From Natronoarchaeum mannanilyticum (lineage in GTDB: Archaea; Halobacteriota; Halobacteria; Halobacteriales; Natronoarchaeaceae), in NCBI RefSeq assembly GCF_039522665.1, contig NZ_BAAADV010000001.1:1011226-1075225 (forward strand): 64,000 bases of DNA. The letters are read 5' to 3'. Below, piece after piece: positions 43,746 to 53,293 of this stretch. The notes under the pieces are model-generated. The model had not been told where the DNA came from. It searched no databases and was given only the letters and a program-made list of their open reading frames with translations. The translations under genes and the position numbers were made by a program. Numbering within the stretch: the first letter of the stretch is position 1; each line of letters opens with the position of its first letter.

Positions 43746-45104
43746 ATGGAGGTTTTCGGGTCGAGCGGAACGCGGGGGACGGTCAACGAGTCGTTCACCC
43801 CCGAGTTCGTCGTACGGGTGGCCCAGGCGGCCGGGACGGTCTGGGACGCCGAGCGCGCCGCGGTCGCGCGGGACACGCGCGTGACCGGCGGGATGCTCGC
43901 CGACGCGGCCGCGAGCGGGCTCGCCAGCGTCGGGACCGACGTCGACCGGCTCGGCCGGACGCCGACGCCCTCGGCCCAGGCGTACGCCGAACGCGCGCAG
44001 GTTCCCGTGGTGATGGTGACGGCCTCGCACAACCCCCCGGAGTTCAACGGCATCAAGCTGATCGGCCCGGACGGCGTCGGCCTGTCGGTCGACGCGCTCG
44101 AACTGATCGAGGAGGCGTTCCTCGAGGACGGCGTCGAGACGGTGCCGTGGGACGAGGTGGGTACGCGCCGGCGCGTCGAGAACGTCAACGACGACTACGT
44201 CGCCGAACTGCTGTCGGCGATCGACCGCGAGCGCATCGCGGCGGCCGACCTGACGGTCGCGCTCGACCCCGGCCACGGCGCCGGGGCGCTGACCAGCCCC
44301 GAGTTCTTCCGCGCGCTGGGCTGTGAGGTCGTGACGGTCAACGCCCAGCCCGACGGCCACTTCCCGGGACGGGATCCCGAACCGGTCGCGGAGAATCTCG
44401 CTGATCTCGGGCGGCTCGTCCGGACGGCCGACGCCGACCTGGGGATCGCCCACGACGGCGACGCCGACCGCGCGATCTTCTTCGACGAGCGCGGCGAGTT
44501 CGTCGAGGGCGACGCCGCGCTCGCCGCGCTGGCGACGGCCGAGCTCGATCCCGGCGAGACGGCCGTCTCGGCGGTCAACGTCTCCCAGCGGCTGGTCGAC
44601 GCCGTCGACGCGGCCGACGCGAACCTCGAACTGACGCCGATCGGCTCGACCCACATCGTCAGCCGGGTGCTGGATCTCGAGCGCCAGGGCGCCACCGTTC
44701 CGATCGCCGGCGAGGGTAACGGCGGCATCTTCTTCCCGGATTTCAGACTCGCCAGGGACGGCGCCTTCACCGCCGCCCGCTTCCTCGAACAGGTGGCGAG
44801 CCGGCGGGCCAGCGAGGCCGTCGCGCCGTTCGCGGACTACCACAACGTCCGCCGGAACGTCGACTACGCGGACCGCGACGAGCGCGACCGGATGCTCGCG
44901 GCCGCCGAAGAGTGGGCCGAACGCGAGGACGCCGAGCTGACGACGATCGACGGCTACCGGCTCGACTACGGCGACGCCTGGGCGCTGACCCGCCCGAGCG
45001 GGACCGAGCCGCTGATCCGCGTCTACGCCGAGGCGCGCGACGCCGACCGAGCCGAGGAGCTGGCTGCGGCGGTCGGCGACGCGCTCGAGGCCGGCAGAAA
45101 CTGA
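43746..45104 (+). CDS. glmM: Phosphoglucosamine/phosphohexose mutase
   Basis: Alpha-D-phosphohexomutase family enzyme, in this archaeal branch usually a phosphoglucosamine mutase for UDP-N-acetylglucosamine synthesis, though phosphomannomutase activity is possible. The 452-residue protein has FGSSGTRGTV at the start, the phosphoserine loop MVTASHNPPEFNGIKL, the metal loop HDGDADRAI, the sugar loop GEGNGGI and the phosphate-binding end TRPSGTEPLIRVYAEA. The ATG at the first motif is right; nine upstream in-frame residues do not belong. It is transcribed divergently from the DsbA-like lipoprotein gene. The symbol is by similarity and the exact substrate uncertain. Confidence 0.88.
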   Translation: MEVFGSSGTRGTVNESFTPEFVVRVAQAAGTVWDAERAAVARDTRVTGGMLADAAASGLASVGTDVDRLGRTPTPSAQAYAERAQVPVVMVTASHNPPEFNGIKLIGPDGVGLSVDALELIEEAFLEDGVETVPWDEVGTRRRVENVNDDYVAELLSAIDRERIAAADLTVALDPGHGAGALTSPEFFRALGCEVVTVNAQPDGHFPGRDPEPVAENLADLGRLVRTADADLGIAHDGDADRAIFFDERGEFVEGDAALAALATAELDPGETAVSAVNVSQRLVDAVDAADANLELTPIGSTHIVSRVLDLERQGATVPIAGEGNGGIFFPDFRLARDGAFTAARFLEQVASRRASEAVAPFADYHNVRRNVDYADRDERDRMLAAAEEWAEREDAELTTIDGYRLDYGDAWALTRPSGTEPLIRVYAEARDADRAEELAAAVGDALEAGRN

Positions 45105-45168
45105 GTCCGTTCTCGCGGCGGGTGACGACGACGCCGAGCCGCGGCGCCGCCGGTTCTGCCCCCGGACG

Positions 45169-46305
45169 CTACGGTTCCGGAAGCTCCTCGAGCGCCGCTT
45201 CGAGTGCCGCGCGCTCCTCGCGCAGCGCGTCGAGTTCGTCGCCGACATCGCCCGACGCGAGGCGATCCCGATCCTCGGCGTCGAGGCGATGAGTCGCGAC
45301 CGCGGCGTCGCGCAGCCGCTCGTACCGCTCGGCGTCGGCCGCGAGCGCGCGAACGTCGCGGAGCTTCGCGATCGCGTCCTCGGGAGCGAACCGGTCGACG
45401 ACCTTCCGGAGTTCGACGACCCGCCAGCGCAGGACACCCCGTTCCGGCGGCGGCCAGCCGACCGTGAGCGGTTCGGCGTCGAGCCGTTCGAGGTACGTCC
45501 GCTCGGTCGCGACCGACCGCTTGAGCGCGTCGGCGTCGGCCGCGTAGTGCTCGAGCTTCGAGCGAGAGTAGTCGGTGTACTCCAGCAGCGCGGGGATCGG
45601 CTCTTCGCCGTCGGGCGACTCGCGGACGTATTCGAGCAGGTCCTCCGAGGGGCGGGGCAGGTCCACGAGCGGGAACGCTCGGGTGCGCTCGACGAACTCG
45701 AGTAGCTCGCGGGCCGACGCCGTCTCGCGATACTCGCGGAACGCCTCGCGGACCGCCTCGTCGTACGCTTCGATCGGCTCGCGCAGCTCCTCGACGGGCG
45801 CGTCGAGGTCGGCGTCACCGAGCTCCAGCAGGCGTTCGAGTTCGTCGGTACGCTCGTCGATCGCGTCGAGCCGGTCGCGGGCGTCGATGCGGGCTTCGCG
45901 GTAGGTTTCGCGGGCGTCGTCGCGATCGTCCAGTAGATCGACCAGATTCTCGGCGCGCGCGAGCGCCTCGCGGGCGCGGTCGAAGTCGCTCTGGTCGAGC
46001 CGGCGCTTGTCGACCGCCTCCAGGGCGTCCTCGAACGCCTCGCGGCGGGGGAGCTCGTCGGGCAGGTCCTCGACGAGCGTGGCGAACTCGCCGCGGAACT
46101 CGACGTAGGACTTGAAATCGCCGGTGCCCGTGGCGGCGTCGACGTATCGGTCGAGCAGTCGGTGGGCCGACCGGTACGTCTCCGCGACCGTCTCGACGTC
46201 GTCCTCGCCGTGGTCCGCGACCTCGGAGCGGAGCGCTTCGAGGCGTTCGTGAGCCGTCCGGAGCCGCTCGACCGAGTCGAACCGGCGGGTCGCTGACTCG
46301 CTCAT
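45169..46305 (-). CDS. Haloarchaeal coiled-coil protein (DUF7118-like)
   Basis: A 378-residue, highly charged, almost wholly helical protein, with long heptad-type runs rich in Glu, Arg, Asp and Leu (for example DARDRLDAIDERTDELERLL and EDDVETVAETYRSAHRLLDR), and one conserved-looking non-helical stretch around AFPLVDLPRPSEDLLEYVRE and LTVGWPPPERGVLRWRVVEL. No membrane span, ATPase motif or catalytic residue can be seen. It starts 4 bases downstream of the hisI stop codon on the same strand, so the two share an operon. It resembles a haloarchaea-specific family I recall as DUF7118; function unknown. Confidence 0.8.
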   Translation of the reverse strand: MSESATRRFDSVERLRTAHERLEALRSEVADHGEDDVETVAETYRSAHRLLDRYVDAATGTGDFKSYVEFRGEFATLVEDLPDELPRREAFEDALEAVDKRRLDQSDFDRAREALARAENLVDLLDDRDDARETYREARIDARDRLDAIDERTDELERLLELGDADLDAPVEELREPIEAYDEAVREAFREYRETASARELLEFVERTRAFPLVDLPRPSEDLLEYVRESPDGEEPIPALLEYTDYSRSKLEHYAADADALKRSVATERTYLERLDAEPLTVGWPPPERGVLRWRVVELRKVVDRFAPEDAIAKLRDVRALAADAERYERLRDAAVATHRLDAEDRDRLASGDVGDELDALREERAALEAALEELPEP

Positions 46306-46309
46306 CTGC

Positions 46310-46687
46310 TCACTCGTACACGGCGTCGGGGTCGAACACCTGCTCGCCGACGGTCTCGCCGTCGATCGTGCGGTAGAAGCAGGACTCGTAGCCGGTGTGG
46401 CAGGCGCCGCCCTCCTGGTCGACCTGATAGACCAGCGCGTCGCCGTCGCAGTCGACGAGAATCTCCTCGACGTGCTGAACGTGCCCGCTGGTCGCGCCTT
46501 TCTCCCAGAGCTCCTCGCGGCTCCGGGAGTAGTAGTGAGCGCGGCCCGTCTCGCGGGTGCGCTCGACGGCTTCGGGCGTGACGTACGCCAGCATCAGGAT
46601 CTCCCCGGAGTCGGCGTCCTGGGCGACCGCGGGGATCCGGCCCGACTCGCCGAAATCGAGGTCGACGGCGGCGGCTGCGTCGCTCAT
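46310..46687 (-). CDS. hisI: Phosphoribosyl-AMP cyclohydrolase
   Basis: Third step of histidine synthesis: opens the adenine ring of phosphoribosyl-AMP. The 125-residue single-domain form (no HisE fusion) is typical for archaea. The catalytic/metal region is intact: [20 protein letters not shown] with Asp ligands, [20 protein letters not shown] and CFYRTI. The ATG chosen starts [20 protein letters not shown]; an earlier in-frame ATG adds 20 unrelated residues. The coiled-coil gene follows after 4 bases. hisA and hisB lie 4-5 kb away on the other strand, so the his genes are near one another but not in one operon. Confidence 0.95.
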   Translation of the reverse strand: MSDAAAAVDLDFGESGRIPAVAQDADSGEILMLAYVTPEAVERTRETGRAHYYSRSREELWEKGATSGHVQHVEEILVDCDGDALVYQVDQEGGACHTGYESCFYRTIDGETVGEQVFDPDAVYE

Positions 46688-46920
46688 GCGAGAACCGAGG
46701 CCCGACGCCGAGGTATGCTTTTTGGTCGGCGGGGGTTCGGCCGTCACTGCCGGGCAACGTGGCGAACAGGCACCGCTTCTTCGGACAGGTAGCGTTCTGT
46801 CGGGCCGCGGAGCGCTGCGGTGCGCGACGGCGAGACGCTCCGCGCGATCGTCAGGTCACGTCGACCGTCGCCGCGGGATGGTACGTAAAGCTGTGGCGAC
46901 TGGCGTTCGGCGTCGACCGA

Positions 46921-48015
46921 TCAGACGAGCCCGAGCGCGCCCAGCAGCGAGAACAGCAGGTCGCCGTACGCCAGCGAGACGAGTAGTCCCGCGAACAGCG
47001 GGACGATAAAGGGGATGCCCGGGGAGATCCAGACGACCTCTTCCTCGGCGAGCACGTCGAGCCCGTCGCGGAGGTCCTCGGGCGTCGTCCCGTAGGCCGA
47101 GCCGTCGAGCGCGTCGAGGAAGGCGGCGGCGCCCCAGGGGTCGTCGTAGTCCGGGTCCTGACGGGGCGTTCCGCCGTCTGACGACGCCGCGCCCGCCGCG
47201 TCGCCGGCTGCCCCGCCCGACGAGTCGTCGGATGCCGCGCCCGCCGAATCGCCGGACGCCGCCTCCGCCGCGGCGTCCTCGGCGTCGCCCGCCCCGACCG
47301 CGCCGTCGGTCGGGGGGTTCGGGTCATCGGGGAGCGTGGCGGGATCGCGGTAGTAGTCCGGGCGCTCGCGCAGGTCCGCGAGCCCGAGGCCGCGCCAGCG
47401 CAGGTACATCCGGAGCGCGTCGAGATCTAGCCCGCGGCGGGTCAGGCCATCGGGCCGTTCCAGCAGCTGGCCGTGGGCGGTCAGCACCGCCGACCAGGGG
47501 CGTTCCAGCCCGACGGCCATCGCCGAGGAAAAGCGGCCGCGGACGGCGTTGTACAGCGCGAGCGCGAGCGGGTAGGCCGCGGCGACGATCACCGCGTTCG
47601 TCAGGACGCTAAAGGAAAACACGCCGATTCGGGTCTGAACCAGCGGGTACTCGGCGCCGCCGGCCAAGAAGTAGGACGGAAACGTCGGGAGCAGCACCGC
47701 CAGCACCATCAGCGCCTTGGCGTCGGCGCCGCCGAACCCGCCGATCCACCAGAACGCGTACGCCAGGGGGACGACCAGCCCGAGGCTGATCGCGACCTGC
47801 CTGACGAACAGCTGCCAGCGGTAGCCGCCCGTCGCGTGCAGCGAGGACGCCTGCCAGACGAGCGCGAGCAGGCCCAGCGCCAGCAGCGGGAGCCACGTCT
47901 TGTTCGGTACCCGACGGCTCTTGACGTCGCGCCAGGCCGCCCAGCCGAAGACGGGCACCGCGAGCAGGCGCAGGAGATCCCACTCCGGCGCCACGACGAA
48001 CCCGAGGTCGATCAC
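46921..48015 (-). CDS. Archaeal prepilin/preflagellin peptidase (PibD/FlaK, A24)
   Basis: Membrane aspartic protease that cuts type IV pilin and archaellin signal peptides. The two catalytic Asp regions are visible: [18 protein letters not shown] (first Asp) and [20 protein letters not shown] (GxGD-type motif, here GGAD). Six or more membrane helices surround them. At 364 residues it is longer than most PibD, because of a cytoplasmic loop of about 130 residues (~195-325) rich in Ala, Gly, Asp, Ser and then [18 protein letters not shown]. The start is GTG, as the upstream ATG is out of frame. The gene stands alone on the minus strand. Confidence 0.9.
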   Translation of the reverse strand: MIDLGFVVAPEWDLLRLLAVPVFGWAAWRDVKSRRVPNKTWLPLLALGLLALVWQASSLHATGGYRWQLFVRQVAISLGLVVPLAYAFWWIGGFGGADAKALMVLAVLLPTFPSYFLAGGAEYPLVQTRIGVFSFSVLTNAVIVAAAYPLALALYNAVRGRFSSAMAVGLERPWSAVLTAHGQLLERPDGLTRRGLDLDALRMYLRWRGLGLADLRERPDYYRDPATLPDDPNPPTDGAVGAGDAEDAAAEAASGDSAGAASDDSSGGAAGDAAGAASSDGGTPRQDPDYDDPWGAAAFLDALDGSAYGTTPEDLRDGLDVLAEEEVVWISPGIPFIVPLFAGLLVSLAYGDLLFSLLGALGLV

Positions 48016-48087
48016 GTTCCCATGCGGGCGGGCGACCGTAAAATAGGTTCCGCCCGCCCTGCGGGGATCGCGGTCGCCGTAGCGGCG

Positions 48088-48354
48088 TCAGTGCCCGCTC
48101 CGGCCGAGCGCGATCCGCCGGCAGTCCTCGGGCGGCACCGTCGCCCTGGGGAGTCGCTCGGCGCAGATCCGGCAGTGTGCGAACTCGTCGCGGTTGAACG
48201 CGTGACAGAGTTCACAGAGCGCGAGCGGCGACTCGCCGTCCCAGTCCGCGGGGAGCAGACCGATCGAAAGCGCCTCCTCGCGTCGAGCGCGAGCGCGCTC
48301 GATGCCGTCGACGCCGCTTCGATCCGCCCGGCCAAGTCGTTCGAGTAGCCCCAT
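48088..48354 (-). CDS. Small zinc-ribbon protein
   Basis: An 88-residue protein of unknown function. The N-terminal half is helical and charged (MGLLERLGRADRSGVDGIER); the second half has a zinc knuckle ALCELCHAFNRDEFAHCRIC with two C-x2-C pairs. The ends RLPRATVPPEDCRRIALGRS adds one more Cys. The start at ATG is chosen because the upstream in-frame extension reads through an AT-rich promoter-like region. It lies 72 bases upstream of the prepilin peptidase on the same strand, with the 2Fe-2S ferredoxin gene before it. Confidence 0.7.
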   Translation of the reverse strand: MGLLERLGRADRSGVDGIERARARREEALSIGLLPADWDGESPLALCELCHAFNRDEFAHCRICAERLPRATVPPEDCRRIALGRSGH

Positions 48355-48511
48355 CGATCGTTCGTAGTCGCCTCTCGGCAAAGATCTATTCGGTTCGATC
48401 GGGGCGAAGAAAACCCGAACGAACGATCCTGAAAGATCCGGCGGCCGGGGCGCCGCGCTGGACGGTCGGCGACCAAAAAATGAAGCGTCGGTTAGGTGTA
48501 GGTGGGACCGC

Positions 48512-48901
48512 TCAGATGACGCGGTTCTGCAGGTAGTCGAGGTGCTTGGCGTTGTAGACGATCTTGACCTCGTCGGCATCGGGCGATCCGATGCAGGTCA
48601 GGCGCACGCCCTTCTCCTCGACCTCCTCGTCGCTGAGGATCTGCTGCATGTCCATGTCGATCTCGCCCTCCTTGACGATGGCTGCGCAGTTCGCGCAGGC
48701 GCCGGCGCGACAGGAGAAGGGCCAGTCGTAGCCCTGGGCCTCGGCGGCCTCGAGGATGTACTCGCCCTCGTTGACGTCGAGCGTGCCGTAGTCCTCGTCG
48801 TCGAGGCCGGCGTCGGCAGCCTGATCGAAGAGGTCGTCGTCGTCCATGTCCCAGCCCTGGTCGTCCAGTACTTCGTAGTTGAGGTATTCTACCGTGGGCA
48901 T
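48512..48901 (-). CDS. fdx: Halobacterial 2Fe-2S ferredoxin
   Basis: Electron carrier for 2-oxoacid:ferredoxin oxidoreductases. The 129-residue protein is the well-known plant-type halobacterial ferredoxin: [20 protein letters not shown] at the start with the acidic halophilic insert (~residues 10-35), cluster ligands in [11 protein letters not shown] plus the last Cys in VRLTCIGSP, and the strongly conserved end [17 protein letters not shown] right before PTVEY is the start; the GTG one codon earlier is not needed. It is transcribed alone and should be highly expressed. Confidence 0.97.
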   Translation of the reverse strand: MPTVEYLNYEVLDDQGWDMDDDDLFDQAADAGLDDEDYGTLDVNEGEYILEAAEAQGYDWPFSCRAGACANCAAIVKEGEIDMDMQQILSDEEVEEKGVRLTCIGSPDADEVKIVYNAKHLDYLQNRVI

Positions 48902-49034
48902 CACGCCGAACTTCTCTGTCCAAACGGTTAGAAGTTGCTGTTTTGAGTTCGTCCGATGACCTATCCGCCAGCAGGGGCGACGACCCGGTGGACGGTCGTG
49001 GGACGAACACCCGTAGATGCCGACGGCCGGGCGC

Positions 49035-50201
49035 TCAGAACCCGAAGATCGGGACGAACTCGAACACCAGGTACGCGCCGGCGGTCGCGATCGTCGGCAC
49101 GAGATTTTGAAGCAGGATCACTCGCCCGGTCGTCTCCGGATCGAACAGGTCCGCGGCGCTCGGAACGTCGTCGGGGTCCTCCTCGCCCATCGCCGGCAGC
49201 GCCTCGCCCTCCTCGTCGGCCGCCAGCGCGCCGATCGTGTCCTCCGGCGAGCGGACGCTCTCGCGGACGCCCGCGGTGCGGGTCGCCCGACCCCAGCCCA
49301 GCCCGACGATGCTCATCGTCGCGATCACGACGAAGCTGGCGGGAATCTCGATCGCCGACAGGAAGATCACCAGCCCGGAGCTGACCGTCGCGACGACGAT
49401 CGCCGCGGTGAGCGGGAGCTCGGTGATGTCGTTACCCAGCGTGTCCAGCGTCCGTCGGGCGATCGTGAACGCGCCGACCGCGACGGCCGCGCTCGCCAGC
49501 AGGATGCCGGGGTTCATCTCCACCAGATCGCTGCCGACCAGCGGCGCGATGGCGTTGGCGACGTTGCTCGTCCCCGAGGAGAAGGCCATCAGGCAGCCGA
49601 TCGCGACGACGACGCCCGCGCCGACCAGCTCGCGGCGAGATGACTCGTCGGCGACGGCGATCCGCGGGACGACGCCCGAGCGGTCGATCTCCAGCAGGTC
49701 GGCGTCAGAGCGGTCGATCGCGATCCACTCGTTGATCGTCGGGTAGAAGTACCGGCCGATGACGCCGCTGACCCAGAAGCCGATCAGCGGCGCGACCAGC
49801 CACCAGATCGCGATCTCGCTCATCACGCCCCAGTCGAGCGTGCCGCTGGCGACGCCCAGCCCGGCGATCGCGCCGACCGCGGTCATCGACGTGGAGGCGG
49901 GGACGCCGAACACGTTGCCGACGAACAGCGCGAGGCCGATGAAAAACAGCACCGCGATGCTCGTCGTCAGGGTGAACACCGACGGGTCGACGAGGTCGGC
50001 GCCCAGCGTCGTGACGACGCGGCGGCCGATCGTGAACGCGCCGACGAAGAAAAAGGCCGACATCAGCGCGGCGGCGGTCGTCTTCGAGATCACGTCGGCG
50101 CCGACGGCGGGACCGAAGGCGGGACCGGTGGTCGCCCCACCGATGTTGTAGCCCACGAACGCCGCGACGACGAGCCCGACGAGCAACAGCGGTTCGATCA
50201 C
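49035..50201 (-). CDS. pitA: PiT-family inorganic phosphate transporter
   Basis: Cation-coupled phosphate permease of the PiT family. The 388-residue protein has the two inverted-repeat signatures, [20 protein letters not shown] near the N terminus and [20 protein letters not shown] in the second half, and about ten membrane spans separated by a polar loop (~175-210, [16 protein letters not shown]). The C terminus has one more helix after an acidic loop. The start is GTG ([19 protein letters not shown]), the only start codon before the first motif. No PhoU or Usp partner is next to it. The symbol is by family; sodium or proton coupling is unknown. Confidence 0.92.
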   Translation of the reverse strand: MIEPLLLVGLVVAAFVGYNIGGATTGPAFGPAVGADVISKTTAAALMSAFFFVGAFTIGRRVVTTLGADLVDPSVFTLTTSIAVLFFIGLALFVGNVFGVPASTSMTAVGAIAGLGVASGTLDWGVMSEIAIWWLVAPLIGFWVSGVIGRYFYPTINEWIAIDRSDADLLEIDRSGVVPRIAVADESSRRELVGAGVVVAIGCLMAFSSGTSNVANAIAPLVGSDLVEMNPGILLASAAVAVGAFTIARRTLDTLGNDITELPLTAAIVVATVSSGLVIFLSAIEIPASFVVIATMSIVGLGWGRATRTAGVRESVRSPEDTIGALAADEEGEALPAMGEEDPDDVPSAADLFDPETTGRVILLQNLVPTIATAGAYLVFEFVPIFGF

Positions 50202-50397
50202 GGAGAGAGGTTGAGCGGGCACGCAGTTAACTGGTGTGAAACGCGCAGCCGGACGCCGAGTGCAACGGTAGCAGACACCACGGTCGCGGGGGCGTCTCGA
50301 CGCCGCGGCGGCCGGGGCGTCCGAACGCCGTCGCAGCGGCGGCGCCGAGCCGCCCCGCTTCGGAGCCTTTAGGCCGTCGCCCTCCCTCTCCCCGGAC

Positions 50398-51135
50398 ATG
50401 AGCGCGTTTCCGGAGTTCGAGGTGATCCCGGCGGTCGATCTACAGGACGGCGAGGTCGTCCAGCTGGTCCAGGGCGAGCGCGGCACCGAGAAGCGGTACG
50501 GCGATCCGGTCGAGGCGGCCGAGCGCTGGGTCGACCAGGGCGCCGAGACGCTCCACCTGGTCGATCTCGACGGCGCGTTCGATGGCGAGCGCGCCAACGC
50601 CGACGCCGTCGAGCGCGTGGTCGAGGCCGTCGACGTGGACGTGCAACTCGGGGGCGGCATCCGAACAGTCGACGACGCCGTCGACCTGCTGGAGCGGGGC
50701 GTCGATCGGGTGATCCTCGGGACCGCCGCCGTGCAGGAGCCCGAGATCGTCGGCGAGATCGGGGCGGAGCATCCCGGGACGGTCGTCGTCAGCCTCGACG
50801 CCAAAGACGGCGAAGTCGTCGTCGAGGGGTGGACCGAGGGCACGGGGCTCGATCCCGCGGAGGCCGCCGGGCGCTACGAGGAGCTGGGCGCCGGCGCGAT
50901 CCTCTTTACCGACGTCGACGTCGAGGGGCGGCTGGAGGGCGTCCAGACCGAGCCCGTGCGGAACGTGGTTGGGGCCGTGGAGATTCCAGTGGTCGCCAGC
51001 GGCGGCGTGGCGTCGATCGACGACGTGCTGGCGCTTCGGGATGCGGGTGCGAGCGCGGTCGTCGTCGGCTCCGCGCTGTACGAAGGAGAGTTCACGCTGG
51101 CGGCGGCGATCGAGGCCGTGGCGGACGAGTCCTGA
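50398..51135 (+). CDS. hisA: ProFAR isomerase
   Basis: Fourth step of histidine synthesis: isomerises the ProFAR intermediate to PRFAR. A 245-residue (beta-alpha)8 barrel with the family motifs IPAVDLQDGEVVQL (catalytic Asp), LHLVDLDGAFDG, QLGGGIRT, VVSLDAKDGEVVVEGW, ILFTDVDVEGRLEG and IPVVASGGVASIDDV, which includes both phosphate-binding loops. ATG gives MSAFPEFEVIPAVDLQ. The hisB gene follows 350 bases downstream on the same strand with a tiny minus-strand gene between, so they are separate transcripts. Haloarchaeal HisA is not bifunctional. Confidence 0.95.
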   Translation: MSAFPEFEVIPAVDLQDGEVVQLVQGERGTEKRYGDPVEAAERWVDQGAETLHLVDLDGAFDGERANADAVERVVEAVDVDVQLGGGIRTVDDAVDLLERGVDRVILGTAAVQEPEIVGEIGAEHPGTVVVSLDAKDGEVVVEGWTEGTGLDPAEAAGRYEELGAGAILFTDVDVEGRLEGVQTEPVRNVVGAVEIPVVASGGVASIDDVLALRDAGASAVVVGSALYEGEFTLAAAIEAVADES

Positions 51136-51181
51136 CCGAATTTTGGCGTCGGTCGACAGCTGAGCGACGCCGGCCGTGCGC

Positions 51182-51316
51182 TCACTGCTGAGCGCGCCCG
51201 GAGAGCTCGCCGAGAGTGCCCCTGTAGCGGAGCCAGACGTACAGCCCCGCCGGTAGCAGTACCACCAGCGCCGCGAGGACCGCTCCGAGAACCGCGGTGT
51301 GGAGGGCAGCGACCAT
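51182..51316 (-). CDS. 44-residue single-span membrane protein
   Basis: A tiny protein between hisA and hisB on the opposite strand: [20 protein letters not shown], then [15 protein letters not shown] and a short polar tail. The single hydrophobic helix (residues ~6-30) is followed by Arg residues, consistent with an anchored cytoplasmic tail. A TATA element GAATATTGTAC on the minus strand at 51343-51353 lies about 30 bases before the ATG, the spacing of a leaderless haloarchaeal gene, which supports a real gene. Function unknown. Confidence 0.6.
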   Translation of the reverse strand: MVAALHTAVLGAVLAALVVLLPAGLYVWLRYRGTLGELSGRAQQ

Positions 51317-51485
51317 CACACGCGGTGCAAGCGGATCGAGGTACAATATTCTTTCCGACGCGCGCTCACGCACGCAACGCGCCGCCGACTGTGGGAACGC
51401 CGACGGAAGGCACCGCTCCCGATCGCGGATCGGCGTCCCGCCGTCCAGCGTCAGAAGTATGGTGGTCGGGTCCGTCGTCTCGCGC

Positions 51486-52076
51486 ATGACCGACCGCGCA
51501 GCGGCCGTCGTCCGCGAGACGGCCGAGACGGAGATCGACGTCACGCTCGACGTGGACGGCGACGGCGAGGCGGCCGTCGACACGGGGATCGGCTTCTTCG
51601 ATCACATGCTGGAGTCGTTCGCCAAGCACGGCCTGTTCGATCTCACAGTCGAGTGCGACGGCGACCTGGAGATCGACGACCACCACACCGTCGAGGACGT
51701 CGCGATCGTGCTCGGCGAGGCGTTCGACGAGGCGCTCGGCGAGAAGCGCGGGATCGTCCGCTACGCCGACCGCAAGGTGCCGCTGGACGAGGCCGTCGCC
51801 GGGGTCGTCGTCGACGTGAGCGGGCGGCCGCTGTTCCGATTCGACGGCGAGTTCTCGCAGGCCTCGGTGGGCGGACTGACCAGCCACATGGCGAAGCACT
51901 TCCTGCGATCGCTGGCGACGAACGCCGGCCTGACGCTCCACGCCGAGGTCACAGGAGAAAACGCCCACCACGAGATCGAGGCGCTATTTAAGGCGACCGC
52001 CCGAGCGCTGGACGACGCGACGCGGATCGACGAGCGCCGCGGCGGCGACACGCCGAGCACGAAAGGCGAGCTCTGA
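51486..52076 (+). CDS. hisB: Imidazoleglycerol-phosphate dehydratase
   Basis: Sixth step of histidine synthesis: dehydrates imidazole glycerol phosphate. The 196-residue monofunctional archaeal form. Metal-binding motifs are both present: [14 protein letters not shown] and [19 protein letters not shown]; the first catalytic segment [16 protein letters not shown] is complete. The ATG gives [19 protein letters not shown]; another in-frame ATG nine codons upstream is possible but less usual. It lies downstream of hisA with an intervening minus-strand mini-gene. The next gene (an ACT-domain regulator) has its own TATA element. Confidence 0.95.
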   Translation: MTDRAAAVVRETAETEIDVTLDVDGDGEAAVDTGIGFFDHMLESFAKHGLFDLTVECDGDLEIDDHHTVEDVAIVLGEAFDEALGEKRGIVRYADRKVPLDEAVAGVVVDVSGRPLFRFDGEFSQASVGGLTSHMAKHFLRSLATNAGLTLHAEVTGENAHHEIEALFKATARALDDATRIDERRGGDTPSTKGEL

Positions 52077-52137
52077 GGCGACGGAAACTCCTGTCGAACC
52101 CGCAGTTAAAAGTGCCGGGCACGCCTCGCCCTACCTA

Positions 52138-52641
52138 ATGTTCGACGAGATCATGGAGAAGTTCGAGGGCAGCCCCTCCCAGCAGCGGGTGATCCGGCTG
52201 CTCCTCGAACGCGGGTTCTCGGTCAACGACGAGGGGCGGGTGGTCTCGGGCGGCATCGAGATCCCGAACACGGGGATCGCCCGCGAGATCGACGTCGACC
52301 GCCGGGTGGTCGACTCGACGACCGACGCGATCCTCGAGGACGACGAACTGCGCCGCATCTTCCAGAACATCTCGCAGGTGCCCAGCCTGATGGATCTGGC
52401 GCCGGTGCTCGATCTCACGGTCGTCTCGATCGCGGTGACCGACGCCGAGGCCGAGGGGATCGTCGCCGAGATCACGGGGCTGCTCGCCGATCGGGGCATC
52501 TCGATCCGCCAGACGATCAGCGAGGACCCGGAGTTCACCGACGAACCGCGGCTGTACCTGGTGACCGGGGAGCAACTGCCCGGCGATCTGATCAACGAGC
52601 TCAACGACCTGGCGTTCGTCCGCAGCATCGAACTGCAGTAG
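52138..52641 (+). CDS. Amino-acid-binding ACT-domain regulator (COG2150 type)
   Basis: A 167-residue archaeal protein. The N-terminal half is a helix-turn-helix-like domain (SPSQQRVIRLLLERGFSV, NTGIAREIDVDRRVVDSTT) and the C-terminal half (~95-165) an ACT domain (LTVVSIAVTDAEAEGIVAEI, RQTISEDPEFTDEPRLYLVT) that would bind an amino acid. This is the pattern of predicted regulators of amino-acid metabolism in archaea. It stands directly downstream of hisB, which suggests histidine or another amino acid as ligand. A TATA element AGTTAAAAG is 26-34 bases before the ATG, giving an own leaderless transcript. Confidence 0.87.
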   Translation: MFDEIMEKFEGSPSQQRVIRLLLERGFSVNDEGRVVSGGIEIPNTGIAREIDVDRRVVDSTTDAILEDDELRRIFQNISQVPSLMDLAPVLDLTVVSIAVTDAEAEGIVAEITGLLADRGISIRQTISEDPEFTDEPRLYLVTGEQLPGDLINELNDLAFVRSIELQ

Positions 52642-52702
52642 GATGTTGCTCTGGTGCGATCGACGTACTCTCTAAACACGGGACAGATACTGGTTCTAAC
52701 TC

Positions 52703-53188
52703 TCTGAAAGCCCCCGCCGCGCTCGACAGGTTGCGACTCGCTGTGCTCCTCGCTCCCTTCGGTCGCTGCGGTGCTTGCTTCGGCCTCACCGGATCGAGCG
52801 CGGCGGCCCCTTTCGTTCCCACCCACCGCAGCCTCGTCCTCCCCAGCCGATTCGTTCGGTCACTCCGCTCCCTCACTCATCCCTCGCGCGACGCTGTCTC
52901 GCCATGAAAGGCTCGACAGCGCGCGCCACCGCACCCGCACGGCCCGGCGCGGCCTCGTGCCGCGCCGACGGGGGAGGGTAGGGCTGCGCGTGGTCGCCCA
53001 TTGGGCGACCCGCGCAATGCTGTCCCTGGAGGATTGAAAGGGCGAGGCGCGGTCGCTGCCGCTGAGTCGGCTCTATCCGACCGAAGGGAGGATATCCGGC
53101 TCAGCGGCAGCGAGCGGGGCGAGGGCTTTCGCAGTAATCCTGTCAGTCGTTATGGTTACGGTTCCTCGGAGCGGACCGAGAGCTTTCG
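52703..53188 (-). repeat. Dispersed modular non-coding repeat, copy 2
   Basis: Second, inverted copy of the 37.2-37.8 kb element, filling most of the 652-base gap between the ACT-domain gene and a small membrane-protein gene. Read on the minus strand the blocks come in the same order: block A twice (near 53188 and 53131, again exactly 57 bases apart), B (GCCTCGCCCTTTCAATCCTCC), C (TTGCGCGGGTCGCC...GGCGACCACGCGCAGCC), D (GCGCGCTGTCGAGCC, ACGAATCGGCTGGGGAGGAC) and E (AACGAAAGGGGCCGCCGC to AGCGCGGCGGGGGCTTTC). Copy 1 has extra sequence between B and C and between D and E. No protein-like frame crosses it. Confidence 0.85.
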
Positions 53189-53293
53189 CAGTGTTGACGC
53201 CCGAAGCGATCGTTACGGCCAGCAAAAGCACACTGAGCGCACCCCAGCCTAGAACCGACGGGCTATTGCCCGCGGCGTCCCGACCCACCGAGC

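Noticed and set aside
52601-53037. Frames in repeat copy 2
   Set aside because: Same reason: no shared reading frame with copy 1.
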